Below, piece by piece: positions 9,180-18,106 of a stretch of DNA of 64,000 bases. The notes beneath the pieces are model-generated. The model was given only the letters and a program-made list of their open reading frames with translations. It was not told where the DNA came from and made no database searches. The position numbers and the translations under genes were made by a program. Position 1 is the first letter of the stretch. Each line of letters opens with the position of its first letter. This DNA is from Silvibacterium bohemicum (GTDB taxonomy: Bacteria; Acidobacteriota; Terriglobia; Terriglobales; Acidobacteriaceae): assembly GCF_001006305.1 (NCBI RefSeq), contig NZ_LBHJ01000001.1:496001-560000 (forward strand). The letters run 5' to 3'.

Positions 9180-9339
9180 CGTGCTCTCTCTGAAAATCGT
9201 GTTCTCTCCGGAAAGCACGCTTCCTCCGGAAAGCGTGCTTCCTTCTGAAAACGCGCTTCCCTCTGAAAACGCGCTTTCTCTGAAAACACGCCCTCTCCGA
9301 AAAACACGCCCTCTCCGAAAACAGTGCTCTCTCCGAGCA
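9180..9339. repeat. Imperfect 18-bp tandem repeat (minisatellite)
   Basis: About nine units follow each other, for example CGTGCTCTCTCTGAAAAT, CACGCTTCCTCCGGAAAG and CGCGCTTCCCTCTGAAAA. One unit has 17 bases and the others 18. Because the unit is a multiple of three and lacks stops, open frames with a six-residue repeat appear on both strands. None has a recognisable start context or partner domain, so I treat the array as non-coding. Confidence 0.85.
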
Positions 9340-9347
9340 CACGGTAG

Positions 9348-9402
9348 GAAACTGCAGGTCCCTCCGCTCCGCTTCGCTTCGGTCGGGATGACAAATTCAT
9401 TT
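9348..9402. repeat. Dispersed repeat family 2, copy A
   Basis: The segment begins GAAACTGCAGGTCCCTCCGC and ends GGGATGACAAATTCATTT. Related copies lie at 48996-49045 and 62941-63034. It directly follows the minisatellite. The rest of the gap up to 9476 shows nothing else that I recognise. Confidence 0.75.
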
Positions 9403-9476
9403 GGGTAATCACTGACTCGGAGCTAGAAGATGCCTCATCATCCCTCTCAACAGCGCTGGGCAGCTAGACTGGAACC

Positions 9477-10184
9477 ATGCTGCACATTGCGAATCCCATT
9501 CCTGCTGATTCCATTCGTCTGATCGTCTTCGATCTCGACGGCACGCTCATCGACTCACGCAAGGATCTCGCGCAGTCCATCAATGCCATGCTCACGCAGA
9601 TGCAGCGCCAGCCGCTGCCTGAGGAGATCATCGCCACTTACATCGGCGATGGCGCGGGTATGTTGGTGCGCCGGGCGCTTGGCGATCCCGAGGAGGAGCA
9701 TCTTGTCGAGGAAGGGCTGAAGCGCTTTCTCGACTACTATCGCGAGCACAAGCTGGATCACACCTATGTTTATGCGGGCGTGTTCTCCTCGCTCGAGGCT
9801 CTCAAGACCATGCCTGACGGCTCTGCGCGCGCGATGGCGGTGCTGACCAACAAGCCAATCGGTCCTTCGCTGGCCATCTGCGAAGCTCTGAAGCTGAGCC
9901 CCTACTTCTTCCAGATCTATGGCGGGAATAGTTTCGGCACCAAGAAGCCCGATCCCGAGGGGCTGAATGCGTTGATCCGCGAGGCCGGCGTGAGCCCCGA
10001 GGAAACAGTGATGGTTGGCGACTCGGACGTGGATGTATTGACGGCGCGCCGTGCCGGAGCCTGGATCATTGGTTGCAGGTTCGGCCTGTCCTCGCATACA
10101 TTGGAGTCAATCCCCTCTGACTGCCTGGTCGATACGGCTGCGGAATGGGCTACAGCATTCAACTCGACAAGCGCGCATCGCTGA
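9477..10184 (+). CDS. HAD-superfamily phosphatase, phosphoglycolate phosphatase-like
   Basis: The 235-residue protein has the HAD motifs in order: DLDGTLIDS with the nucleophile aspartate near residue 20, a serine/threonine motif in VLTNKP near residue 123, the lysine in GTKKPDP near residue 157, and the metal-binding aspartates in MVGDSDVDV near residue 183. The cap region between motifs I and II is helical, as in Gph and PpaX-type enzymes. It probably removes phosphate from 2-phosphoglycolate or a similar small molecule. ATG 9477 has no strong Shine-Dalgarno site. Exact substrate assignment by motif alone is unsafe. Confidence 0.85.
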   Translation: MLHIANPIPADSIRLIVFDLDGTLIDSRKDLAQSINAMLTQMQRQPLPEEIIATYIGDGAGMLVRRALGDPEEEHLVEEGLKRFLDYYREHKLDHTYVYAGVFSSLEALKTMPDGSARAMAVLTNKPIGPSLAICEALKLSPYFFQIYGGNSFGTKKPDPEGLNALIREAGVSPEETVMVGDSDVDVLTARRAGAWIIGCRFGLSSHTLESIPSDCLVDTAAEWATAFNSTSAHR

Positions 10185-10352
10185 GCCAAGCATTAGACGC
10201 GCACCGCAGGCTTCATCTCTTTCGGAGTGCCACCGCTTTACATAGTCCCATCGCAATCGAAATGCATTCTTAAGAAGCGTTCCCGGACTTCGGTGCGGAT
10301 CGCTCTTGCTTCAACACCGAGGCGCAGAGTGCGTTGTTTCTCTCGACTGCAA

Positions 10353-10366
10353 TGGAAACGATTTCA
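10353..10366. promoter_or_regulatory. Possible LacI-family operator upstream of the TonB receptor gene
   Basis: TGGAAACGATTTCA matches the cre/LacI pattern TGWNANCGNTNWCA at all but one fixed position. It lies 54 bases before the proposed TTG start. Another small inverted repeat, GATGCA-TT-TGCATC, follows at 10376-10389. LacI-type control of receptor genes for glycan uptake is common, but no LacI-type regulator gene is in the window. Confidence 0.35.
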
Positions 10367-10419
10367 AAACTTCGAGATGCATTTGCATCTTGAGTTTCTT
10401 TTGCCTTGGGAGACACATC

Positions 10420-13089
10420 TTGACTTGTTCGACGATCCGTTTTGTTTTTGCAGCCACCCTGCTCTGCTCCTCCGCCTTTGCGCAGTCCGCGTCTCTGATT
10501 CCCTCATCAGCATTGGCGGCATCGCCCGCCGCCTCAGCTGCTGTGACCGGAACGGTAGAGGATCCCTCGGGCGCGATCATTCCGGGCGCTCAAGTATCGC
10601 TCACCGATGCGACCGGCGCGACTGTGTCGACAACCACTACGGATGCGTCGGGCAGCTTTCGGATGCTGGCTCCGCAGCCCGGAGCGTATTCGGTCGCTGC
10701 TAGTCTGGCTGGTTTCCAGACAGCGACTGCCGCGGTGACGGTTGCGGCGAGTGGTTCGCCGGCAGCGTTGACCATCACGCTGAGTGTCGCTGCGGCCGTG
10801 CAGCAGGTGACGGTGAGCGCAGGATCGCAGGTGGATCTTACTGCTTCTGAGAACAACGGCGACACCGCGGTGATGACCTCCAGCGATCTGAAAGATCTTC
10901 CCGTTTTCGACAACGATTTTGTAACCGCGATGGGCAGTTTTCTCGATTCCGGAGATGCAGGCACTGCAGGCTCGGGCCTGATGGTCGACGGCGTCGAGGC
11001 GAACCGGTCCGTGGTATCGCCGTCAGCGGTGCAGGAGGTCCACATCAATCAGGACCCCTACTCGGCGCAGTATTATCGCCCCGGCCGCGGCCAGATCGAA
11101 ATCATCACCAAGCAGTCGGCGGACGCCTATCACGGGCAGTTCAACTTTCTCTTCCGTGATTCGGCGCTGAATGCGCAGCAGGATTTCTCTCCCAGCAAGC
11201 CATTCGAGCAGCGCCGCATTTACGAGGGCAATCTCACGGGTCCTGTCCTGCATTCGAAGAACACCATGTTCCTGTTTTCTTTCAATCGCGCGGAAGAGGA
11301 TCTGAACGCGGTGGTGAATGCGACGGTGGCGCCGGCGCCGGATAATCCCAACGGCATCTTCAACGTCAATGTGCCTGCGCCTACGCGCGATACCGAGTTC
11401 TCCTTCCGGATCGGGCATCAGTTCAGCGACAAGAACAGCGCGTCGGTGATGTATGCCTTTCAGGACGCGACCAATCGCAACTCCGGCGTGGGCAACCAGA
11501 CGCTGCCGGAGGCTGGATATAACACGGAGACGCGCGAAGACGATCTGATCTTTCACGACGACTACATCCTTTCTCCGACAAAGCTGAACCAGGCTTCGAT
11601 TGTGCTCGAGCGCAGCTACGATCCGGTGAGCGATGTGCAGGAAGGCCCGCAGATTCGCGTTAACGGCAACTACACGGGCGGTAGCGCCCAGGCCGATCAG
11701 GTGAATACCGAATACAACCTGCGCGCCAACGAGATGGTGACCTGGACGCAGGGGCCGCACACCATGAAGTTCGGCATGAACCTGCCGCACTTCAGCCGCC
11801 GCGTGCGCGACGATCTCACCAATCAGGACGGCACTTACACCTTCAGCCCCACGTATGACGCAACCGGCACGCTGGTCACCACGGCGATTCAGAATCAGCA
11901 GGCCAACAGTCCCTCCGGCTTCTCCATGCAGCAGGGGCAGACGCGCTTCGTTTATCACCAGCAGGAAGTGGGCGGATTCTTTCAGGATCAGATCAAGTTG
12001 AAGCCGTGGTTCTCGGTGACTCCGGGACTGCGCTACGACTGGCAGAACTTTCTGGGAGGGGATCGTAACAACTTCTCTCCGCGCCTCTCTTTTGCCTGGG
12101 TGTGGGATCAGGCGCATGACCTGGTGCTGCGCGGCGGCGGAGGCATCTACTACGACCGCACCGGCTCCGGGCCGCTGGTCGATCTCGCGCGCTATCAGTT
12201 TGCCAAGCTGCGGCTGCTGCAGCTCTCGGCTAACCAGCAGCCGCTATGCTTTCCCATTGCTGATTGCGTCGATACGACTGCGCTGCCGCCGTCGCTCGTC
12301 GAGCTCGCGCCGGGCATTAAGACGCCCTATCAGATCCAATATGGTCTATCGCTCGACCGCAGAGTCGGCGAGAAGGGAACGGTTTCTATTGGCGGACGGA
12401 TGAACCGCGGTGTGGATGTCTTCCGCTCCATCGACGTCAATGCGCCGCTCGGTCCCGACTACACAACCAGGCCAAATCCCAACGTCTCGCAGCTGCGCCA
12501 GATTCAGTCGGCGGGCACGCAGATCGGCTCGGCGCTCGATATCAACTATCGCGGCCGCTTCAACAAGCGCTTCACCGGCTTTGCCTGGTACACCTGGAGC
12601 CACTACGCCAACAACACCGACGGCATCACGTGGTTTCCTCAGAACCAGCAGGAGCCGAACGCGGAGTGGGGGCCGGCCTCGTGGGACCAACGCAACCACT
12701 TCGGGCTCTATGGCTCGATCAACCCGCAGCATCTGCTGAATCTTGGCGTTGGTGTATTCGCCAACAGCGGACATCCATGGTCGGTTCTGACCGGAACCGA
12801 TTCTTTCGGGGACAACCTCTTCAATGCGCGTCCCGAGGGCGTGGCTCGCAACTCGGAGATAGGTCCGGACTATGCGGACCTGGATCTGCGCTGGGGCTAC
12901 GACTTCAAATTGGAGCCGAAGGAGATCGACAAGAGCCCGACCCTCGGCCTTTCGATTTCATCCTTCGATGTGCTGAATCACCCCAATGGGTCGTTCGTCG
13001 ACACCACCGAAGGCAGTCCCGACTTTGGGCAGGTGACCAGCGCCGAACCGCCGCGCCGCCTGCAACTGGCCATGCGCTTCAACTTTTGA
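10420..13089 (+). CDS. TonB-dependent receptor, Oar-like, with carboxypeptidase-regulatory N-terminal domain
   Basis: I choose the TTG at 10420: GGGAG stands seven bases upstream and the product then opens with a normal signal peptide (LTCSTIRFVFAATLLCSSAFAQ). The ATG at 10306 would add 38 residues that look unlike a signal. The 889-residue protein has a carboxypeptidase-regulatory domain (VTGTVEDPSGAIIPGAQVSL, about residues 40-120), then a plug region and a beta-barrel ending RLQLAMRFNF. It is an outer-membrane receptor powered by TonB/ExbBD, with unknown substrate. Its last 11 bases overlap the convergent oxyR-like gene. Confidence 0.9.
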   Translation: MTCSTIRFVFAATLLCSSAFAQSASLIPSSALAASPAASAAVTGTVEDPSGAIIPGAQVSLTDATGATVSTTTTDASGSFRMLAPQPGAYSVAASLAGFQTATAAVTVAASGSPAALTITLSVAAAVQQVTVSAGSQVDLTASENNGDTAVMTSSDLKDLPVFDNDFVTAMGSFLDSGDAGTAGSGLMVDGVEANRSVVSPSAVQEVHINQDPYSAQYYRPGRGQIEIITKQSADAYHGQFNFLFRDSALNAQQDFSPSKPFEQRRIYEGNLTGPVLHSKNTMFLFSFNRAEEDLNAVVNATVAPAPDNPNGIFNVNVPAPTRDTEFSFRIGHQFSDKNSASVMYAFQDATNRNSGVGNQTLPEAGYNTETREDDLIFHDDYILSPTKLNQASIVLERSYDPVSDVQEGPQIRVNGNYTGGSAQADQVNTEYNLRANEMVTWTQGPHTMKFGMNLPHFSRRVRDDLTNQDGTYTFSPTYDATGTLVTTAIQNQQANSPSGFSMQQGQTRFVYHQQEVGGFFQDQIKLKPWFSVTPGLRYDWQNFLGGDRNNFSPRLSFAWVWDQAHDLVLRGGGGIYYDRTGSGPLVDLARYQFAKLRLLQLSANQQPLCFPIADCVDTTALPPSLVELAPGIKTPYQIQYGLSLDRRVGEKGTVSIGGRMNRGVDVFRSIDVNAPLGPDYTTRPNPNVSQLRQIQSAGTQIGSALDINYRGRFNKRFTGFAWYTWSHYANNTDGITWFPQNQQEPNAEWGPASWDQRNHFGLYGSINPQHLLNLGVGVFANSGHPWSVLTGTDSFGDNLFNARPEGVARNSEIGPDYADLDLRWGYDFKLEPKEIDKSPTLGLSISSFDVLNHPNGSFVDTTEGSPDFGQVTSAEPPRRLQLAMRFNF

Positions 13090-13993
13090 TGGCGGCTTTG
13101 CTGCGCGCCGGCATGCCGGCCGCGGCGTAGTCGCGCAGATGCGCGAGGAAGGCTGCCTGCACGCGGTTGAAGGATCGTCCGCGCAGCACTGCGGCCACGA
13201 TGGTGCGCGAAGCCTGGGTATCGGAGATCCGGACGAAGCTGCAATTGGAGTTGGGATCGACGGCCATCTCCGGAACCAGGGATACGCCCACGCCGGCTGC
13301 CACCATCCCCAGCAGGCTGCTGAACTGACCGCTCTCGAAGGCGATGCGCGGATCGACCTTGGCACGTGTACAGGCGGCCATGCTGATGTCGCGAAAGCAG
13401 TGACTGTCGCGGAGCAGCACAAAGGATTCGCCCTTCAGATCCTTCAGCGCCAGAGTCTTTGCTTCGGCGCGGCTGTGATCCCGAGGCAGCACGGCAAACA
13501 GCGGCTCCGTCTGCAGAGGAAAAACTTCGAAGTCCTTGTGCTTGAGGGGCAGTGACAGGATGGCTACGTCGATGGCCAGGCTGCGCAGGCTCTCGACCAG
13601 AAGCGGGGTTGTCTCTTCGACGATGCGCAGCTTGGCGTCGGCATATCGCTTTGAGAATGCAGCGATGCACTGCGGCATCAGATAGGGCGCGATGGTGGGG
13701 ATCACGCCCACCGACACGCTGCCGCGAATATCGTCGCGCTTGTCCTCAACGCCGCACCGGGCGGCTTCCATCTGGTGGAGGATGGATCGCGCGTGAGGCA
13801 GGAAGGCGCGTCCTGCCTCGGTGAGGCGAACGCTGCGTCCCAGCCGATCGAACAGCTTCGCGCCGAGATCTTCTTCGAGCTTTAAAACCTGCTGCGAGAG
13901 CGAGGGCTGCGCCACATGGCAGCGCTCGGCGGCGCGGCTGAAGCTGCCGGTGTCGGCGATGGCGCACACGTATTTCAACTGCTGAAATTCCAT
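13079..13993 (-). CDS. oxyR: OxyR-type LysR family transcriptional regulator
   Basis: The 304-residue protein has a LysR winged helix-turn-helix at residues 1-60 (SFSRAAERCHVAQPSLSQQV) and a periplasmic-binding-like effector domain. Cysteines fall at residues 199 and 208 in HCFRDISMAAC, exactly the numbering and spacing of the peroxide-sensing pair of E. coli OxyR (GHCLRDQAMGFC). A peroxide-responsive activator is therefore likely, although katG or ahpC, the usual neighbours, are absent. AGGA lies eight bases before the ATG. A site resembling an OxyR half-operator covers the start codon. Four extra cysteines (10, 25, 80 and 109) are present. Confidence 0.88.
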   Translation of the reverse strand: MEFQQLKYVCAIADTGSFSRAAERCHVAQPSLSQQVLKLEEDLGAKLFDRLGRSVRLTEAGRAFLPHARSILHQMEAARCGVEDKRDDIRGSVSVGVIPTIAPYLMPQCIAAFSKRYADAKLRIVEETTPLLVESLRSLAIDVAILSLPLKHKDFEVFPLQTEPLFAVLPRDHSRAEAKTLALKDLKGESFVLLRDSHCFRDISMAACTRAKVDPRIAFESGQFSSLLGMVAAGVGVSLVPEMAVDPNSNCSFVRISDTQASRTIVAAVLRGRSFNRVQAAFLAHLRDYAAAGMPARSKAAIKS

Positions 13994-14018
13994 AGGTGGT
14001 TCCTATGTTTTCAGTATA
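13992..14018 (-). promoter_or_regulatory. Candidate OxyR operator and promoter at the oxyR start
   Basis: ATAG-N7-CTAT at 13992-14006 agrees with one half of the known OxyR site, including the T after ATAG plus one base. A weaker GTAT follows after another seven bases (14014-14017). On the minus strand TATACT at 14018-14013 could serve as a -10 box, which would put the RNA start inside the operator. The site overlaps the oxyR ATG and Shine-Dalgarno sequence, which suggests self-repression. Confidence 0.45.
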
Positions 14019-14207
14019 AGCGATACGTTTGGACAATAACCTGCAGAGGGCGGCCGTGCGGCTGGCCGCTCGGAGTCAACGCTCAGACGCACCTCATCAA
14101 GCCCTCTAGGAAGATGGGGTGGCCTGGCATCTTCTCGATGGGATCGCCCAGTTCGTCTCGTGCCGTATCGGCGCCGTTGCGGCCGTTTGCGGCAAATTCT
14201 GAAGGGC

Positions 14208-14522
14208 TTAAATCAGCTCGTCGATTTTGATAGCGATGTCGGTTTCGGCGGCGCCGATGGTGTCCGCGGTTACGGTGCCGCCCGGCGGATAGGGCAGGTT
14301 CGCGACGTATTCGGCTCCCGCCTGATCGACGCTCGCGGAGAATTGCTTTCCCGCGGCGGAGGTGAAGTAGACGGCGGCCAGCGTTTCGCTGACAGCGGTC
14401 ACCGCGTTGCTCTGCGTGGGAGGAGCCGGTGTGGCGGCGGTCTGCGCGGCCTGCTTGATGATCTGCTCTTGCTCGGACACCGGAGCGATTGGGGCTACAG
14501 AAGGTTCGTTGCTGATCTGCAT
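14208..14522 (-). CDS. Hypothetical protein, 104 residues
   Basis: I place the start at ATG 14522, which has GAGGAG six bases upstream; a longer frame to 14573 lacks this. The product has a proline/alanine/glutamine-rich N-terminal third (residues 1-50) and then a compact segment with [20 protein letters not shown] and an acidic C-terminus. There is no signal peptide, membrane segment or cysteine. I do not recognise a family. It points in the same direction as oxyR with a 214-base gap, so common transcription is uncertain. A small inverted repeat (GGTGAAT/ATTCACC, 14579-14601) lies upstream, between this gene and uvrB. Confidence 0.6.
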   Translation of the reverse strand: MQISNEPSVAPIAPVSEQEQIIKQAAQTAATPAPPTQSNAVTAVSETLAAVYFTSAAGKQFSASVDQAGAEYVANLPYPPGGTVTADTIGAAETDIAIKIDELI

Positions 14523-14732
14523 GGTTTCTCCTCGTGCGTTGGGGACAGCCATCCTCAATCTGCTTTTCGGCACATCGCGGTGAATTGTTTAGCGATTCAC
14601 CGGATTTTATTGGGTGCGGGGCTGCGCAGGTTTTTGGCCGGCAACCGCTCTGATTTCATCGGCAAAAAATCAGAAAAATCGCCTCGTGCCAGCTCTCCCG
14701 CCGCTTTCCGCCCCATTCGTTACGATAGAGAG

Positions 14733-16721
14733 GTGGATTTCCAATTAGTGAGCGATTACCAGCCTCGCGGCGACCAGGCCCGCGCCATCCCGGAGCTGGT
14801 CCAGGGAGTGAATGCGGGCGAGAAGCACCAGGTGCTGCTCGGGGTTACCGGTTCCGGCAAGACCTACACCATGGCCAAGATCATCGAGGAGCTGAACCGC
14901 CCTGCCCTCATCCTGGCGCATAACAAAACACTTGCTGCGCAGCTGTATCACGAGTTCAAGCAGTTTTTTCCCGGCAACGCCGTTGAATACTTCGTCTCCT
15001 ATTACGACTACTACCAGCCCGAGGCTTATATCCCCTCCGGCGACCTGTATATCGAGAAGGAGGCGACGATCAATGAGGAGCTGGACAAGCTGCGGCTCTC
15101 GGCTACGCGCTCGCTCTTCGAGCGGCGAGATGCGATCATCGTCTCTTCCGTCTCCTGCATCTACGGACTGGGCTCGCCGGAAGCTTATTTCGGCATGCTC
15201 CTGCTGCTCGAAAAAGGGCAGAAGATTCGCCGTGAAGATATTACCAAGCGACTGGTGGAGATCCTGTACGAGCGCAACGATGCCGATTTTCGCCGCGGCA
15301 CTTTTCGCGTGCGCGGCGACGTCATCGAGGTCTATCCCACCTACGACGAGAACGCCTACCGCATCGAACTCTTCGGCGACGAGATCGACACCCTGGCGCA
15401 GATCGATCCGCTCTTCGGCACGGTGAAGCAGAAGTACGCGCGGCTGCCCATCTACCCCAAGAGCCACTATGTGGTGCAGCCGGAGCGGAAGAAGACGGCG
15501 ATCGAGTCCATCCTCGCAGAACTGGAATGGTGGGAGAAGGAGCTTGAATCGCAGGGCCGCCTGGTGGAGTCGCAGCGCATTCACCAGCGCACCCGCTTCG
15601 ACCTCGAGATGATCAAGTCGGTCGGCTACTGCCACGGCATCGAGAACTACTCGCGCCACTTTTCCGGCCGGCTTCCGGGCGAGCCGCCGCCGACGCTGCT
15701 CGATTACTTTCCGCGCGACTATCTGGTCTTCATCGACGAATCGCACGCGACGGTTCCGCAGATTCACGGCATGTGGCATGGCGATCGCTCGCGTAAGCAA
15801 AATCTGGTCGACTATGGATTCCGGCTGCCTTCGGCGACGGACAATCGTCCGCTGAAATTCGATGAGTTCGAGAGCCGCGTGAACCAGGTGCTTTATGTCT
15901 CGGCGACGCCGGGACCGTATGAGCTGACGAAATCCGCGGGTGTGGTGGTCGAGCAGATTATTCGACCCACCGGCCTCATCGATCCCGAAGTGGAGATCCG
16001 GCCTATTCGCGGGCAGATCGACGATCTGCTGGCGGAGATTCGCGACCGCGCGGCGAAGAACGAGCGGGTGCTGGTGACCACGTTGACCAAGCGCATGTCC
16101 GAAGATCTGGCCGGCTACTACTCCGAGGTGGGAGTGAAGTGCCGCTATATGCACTCCGAGATCGAGACGCTGGAGCGGGTCCGTTTACTGCGCGATCTGC
16201 GCAAGGGCGAATACGACGTGCTGATCGGCATCAATCTGCTGCGCGAAGGGCTGGACCTTCCCGAGGTTTCGCTGGTGGCCATTCTCGATGCGGATAAAGA
16301 AGGTTTTTTGCGATCGTCCGGCTCGCTTATCCAGACGATCGGCCGCGCTGCTCGCCATGTGAATGGCCGCGCCATCCTCTACGCCGACCGCATGACCGAT
16401 TCAATGAAGCAGGCCATCGGCGAGACCAATCGTCGCCGCGAGGTGCAGAGCGCCTACAACGAAGAACACGGCATCACGCCTACGTCGATTATTCGTCCAA
16501 CCGATATGTCGCTGGCCAAGATACTCAAGGCGGACTATGCCGATCTGACTGACGAAGCCGACGCGATGCCCGATTTCAAGTCGCAGCAGGAGCTGGATGC
16601 GCATATCGTCAAGCTCGAATCCGACATGCGCGAGGCTGCGAAGAAGTTTGAGTTCGAGAAGGCTGCGCGACTGCGCGACTCAATCAAGGAGCTGCGGACC
16701 AAGGAGTTTTTATTCAGCTGA
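14733..16721 (+). CDS. uvrB: Excinuclease ABC subunit B (UvrB)
   Basis: UvrB is the damage-verifying helicase of nucleotide excision repair. GTG 14733 is chosen because the product then begins [15 protein letters not shown], as in the family, and is 662 residues long, a normal size; the open frame upstream to 14160 is unlike UvrB. Seen motifs are Walker A GVTGSGKT near residue 40, the beta-hairpin [12 protein letters not shown] near residue 90, the DEAD-type box FIDESH near 335, and helicase motifs V/VI with [13 protein letters not shown] and QTIGRAAR. The C-terminal UVR domain (about 620-655) for UvrC contact is present. It ends convergently with the DUF5615 gene, overlapping 12 bases. Confidence 0.97.
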   Translation: MDFQLVSDYQPRGDQARAIPELVQGVNAGEKHQVLLGVTGSGKTYTMAKIIEELNRPALILAHNKTLAAQLYHEFKQFFPGNAVEYFVSYYDYYQPEAYIPSGDLYIEKEATINEELDKLRLSATRSLFERRDAIIVSSVSCIYGLGSPEAYFGMLLLLEKGQKIRREDITKRLVEILYERNDADFRRGTFRVRGDVIEVYPTYDENAYRIELFGDEIDTLAQIDPLFGTVKQKYARLPIYPKSHYVVQPERKKTAIESILAELEWWEKELESQGRLVESQRIHQRTRFDLEMIKSVGYCHGIENYSRHFSGRLPGEPPPTLLDYFPRDYLVFIDESHATVPQIHGMWHGDRSRKQNLVDYGFRLPSATDNRPLKFDEFESRVNQVLYVSATPGPYELTKSAGVVVEQIIRPTGLIDPEVEIRPIRGQIDDLLAEIRDRAAKNERVLVTTLTKRMSEDLAGYYSEVGVKCRYMHSEIETLERVRLLRDLRKGEYDVLIGINLLREGLDLPEVSLVAILDADKEGFLRSSGSLIQTIGRAARHVNGRAILYADRMTDSMKQAIGETNRRREVQSAYNEEHGITPTSIIRPTDMSLAKILKADYADLTDEADAMPDFKSQQELDAHIVKLESDMREAAKKFEFEKAARLRDSIKELRTKEFLFS

Positions 16722-17060
16722 GTTCGATGATCCGAGGATGAGGCAGGTCTCAAGATCAGTCTCTACAAAGTCGTGGATTACCTGGAAAGCTGCGCGCAGC
16801 GATTTTTCCACAGCTTGCGTAGTGCAATTACCCAGACGAAGCCAAATGACTTTGGGTGGATGGCCATACAAAAAGCTACGCTCGGCAAAATCCGAGTCCT
16901 TCGAGACGATTGTGAAGCTTTGTTCTCTTGCATATCGCCAGATGGCGTCATCCGAGGCGTCCAGCAAGCTGCAATGCAGTACATGCAAGGAGCCCGGGTA
17001 AAGATCTCGAAGAACTTCCACTAGCCGGGGCGATAAGTTGGCATCGAGCAGCAGCTTCAC
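16710..17060 (-). CDS. DUF5615 PIN-like toxin of a DUF433/DUF5615 module
   Basis: The 116-residue protein starts [17 protein letters not shown] and has acidic residues D7, D37/D38 and the pair in VSKDSDFAE (about residues 53-58), the pattern of DUF5615 (Mut7-C-like PIN) proteins. The PIN fold suggests a ribonuclease. Its start overlaps the stop of the DUF433 gene by four bases (17057-17060), the usual antitoxin-toxin order. The toxic role is inferred from family and context. The 3' end overlaps the end of uvrB on the opposite strand by 12 bases. Confidence 0.85.
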   Translation of the reverse strand: MKLLLDANLSPRLVEVLRDLYPGSLHVLHCSLLDASDDAIWRYAREQSFTIVSKDSDFAERSFLYGHPPKVIWLRLGNCTTQAVEKSLRAAFQVIHDFVETDLETCLILGSSNSAE

Positions 17061-17281
17061 GCCGTCACAATTTCCAGTTTCCGCTCACGGTCTGCGGCGA
17101 AGGCGAGGCAGGCGAGTATATCCTCCTCTTTCAGGTAGGGAAGATCGTTGAGGATCTGCTCATGCGTCATGCCGGAGGCCAGGTACTCGAGAACATCGGA
17201 GACCGTCACGCGTAATCCGCGAATACATGGCTTGCCGCGCCGTTGGCCCGCATCCATTGTGATGATTTGCGAATATTGCAT
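17057..17281 (-). CDS. DUF433 antitoxin-like protein
   Basis: The 74-residue product begins MQYSQIITMDAGQRRGKP and contains GKPCIRGLRVTVSDVLEYLASGMT, the hallmark of DUF433, a small helix-turn-helix fold. The open frame continues upstream to 17350, but ATG 17281 matches family length. It is the first gene of a two-gene module with the DUF5615 protein and probably neutralises it and represses the operon. No clear Shine-Dalgarno site is visible. The 237 bases up to the DUF4337 gene show nothing else that I recognise. Confidence 0.85.
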   Translation of the reverse strand: MQYSQIITMDAGQRRGKPCIRGLRVTVSDVLEYLASGMTHEQILNDLPYLKEEDILACLAFAADRERKLEIVTA

Positions 17282-17518
17282 GCATTCAGCGTAGGCCAAA
17301 AGTCCTGGCGGGTAAATACTTGTGTTCGTGCAAGGAATTTCGCCCGGCATTCGCGTTTTTCGATCTCACACATTGCAAGCTCAGTGGGCAGCCGATGGAC
17401 CAGGAAACCCTGGCTGCATCGAGAAGCGCAATTAGGGATTCGTCAGCTGTGTGCCCAAAGTTTGCTCGCTTGGCGGCTCCGAAATTGCTAATCTTCCCAT
17501 AAGGAATCAGTAAAGAAG

Positions 17519-18064
17519 ATGGAAGCCAACGAAGCCCAGGAACTCCAGGAAGAGCACGAACACGCGGCGCATGATCCGAGCCTGCGTCCGGTAAGTTTCA
17601 CTATGAGCGTGCTAGCGGTTCTGGTCGCCGTCACCACAGTCCTCGGACACCGCACCCATACCGAGGCGGTGCTGGAGCAGGCGCGCGCCAGCGACCAGTG
17701 GAACCTCTACCAGGCCAAAAAGAACCGGCAGTACAACACCCAGCTGACCGCCGATCTGCTTACCGCCGTCACCATTCACGATCAGGCGGCTGCGGATAAA
17801 GTCATCGATAGTTACAAATCCCACCTGCAAAAGTGGAACGACGACCTGGCCGATGAGGAGAAGGAAGCCCACAGTCTCGAAGCCGAGGTGCGCAAATCCG
17901 AGCGCCACGCCGATCGCTTCGACCTTGGCGAGGCGCTGCTCGAAATCGGACTGGTCGTGACCTCCATCACTTTGCTTACCCGCCAGCGCGCGTACTGGTA
18001 TTTGGGTATGGCCTTCGGCGCCGCCGGCATGGGTATTGCCGCCTGGGCATTCCTCATCCGTTAG
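17519..18064 (+). CDS. DUF4337 membrane protein
   Basis: The 181-residue protein has an acidic N-terminus (residues 1-25), a hydrophobic segment (about 30-45), a long charged helical middle that contains QARASDQWNLYQAKKNRQY, and two more hydrophobic segments at the C-terminus (about 138-180). This order is that of DUF4337 proteins, found in many bacteria without a known function. The middle could form a coiled coil in the periplasm or cytoplasm. ATG 17519 is preceded by GGAATCAGTAAAGAAG. The next gene starts 42 bases later in the same direction. Confidence 0.8.
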   Translation: MEANEAQELQEEHEHAAHDPSLRPVSFTMSVLAVLVAVTTVLGHRTHTEAVLEQARASDQWNLYQAKKNRQYNTQLTADLLTAVTIHDQAAADKVIDSYKSHLQKWNDDLADEEKEAHSLEAEVRKSERHADRFDLGEALLEIGLVVTSITLLTRQRAYWYLGMAFGAAGMGIAAWAFLIR

Positions 18065-18106
18065 CGGTTTCGTTTAAGCTTGTCGGGGAAGGAAGCGGGA
18101 TCGCCT

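Noticed and set aside
9160-9342. Possible CRISPR array
   Set aside because: The units are contiguous 18-bp repeats without spacers and vary internally, so they are a minisatellite.
8225-9412. 395-codon minus-strand frame running through the minisatellite
   Set aside because: It combines antisense MATE sequence with the 18-bp repeats, which are open in all frames. There is no ribosome site or domain.
14160-14732. N-terminal extension of the uvrB frame (191 codons)
   Set aside because: The extension is antisense to the small gene at 14208-14522 and is unlike UvrB, whose conserved start is at GTG 14733.
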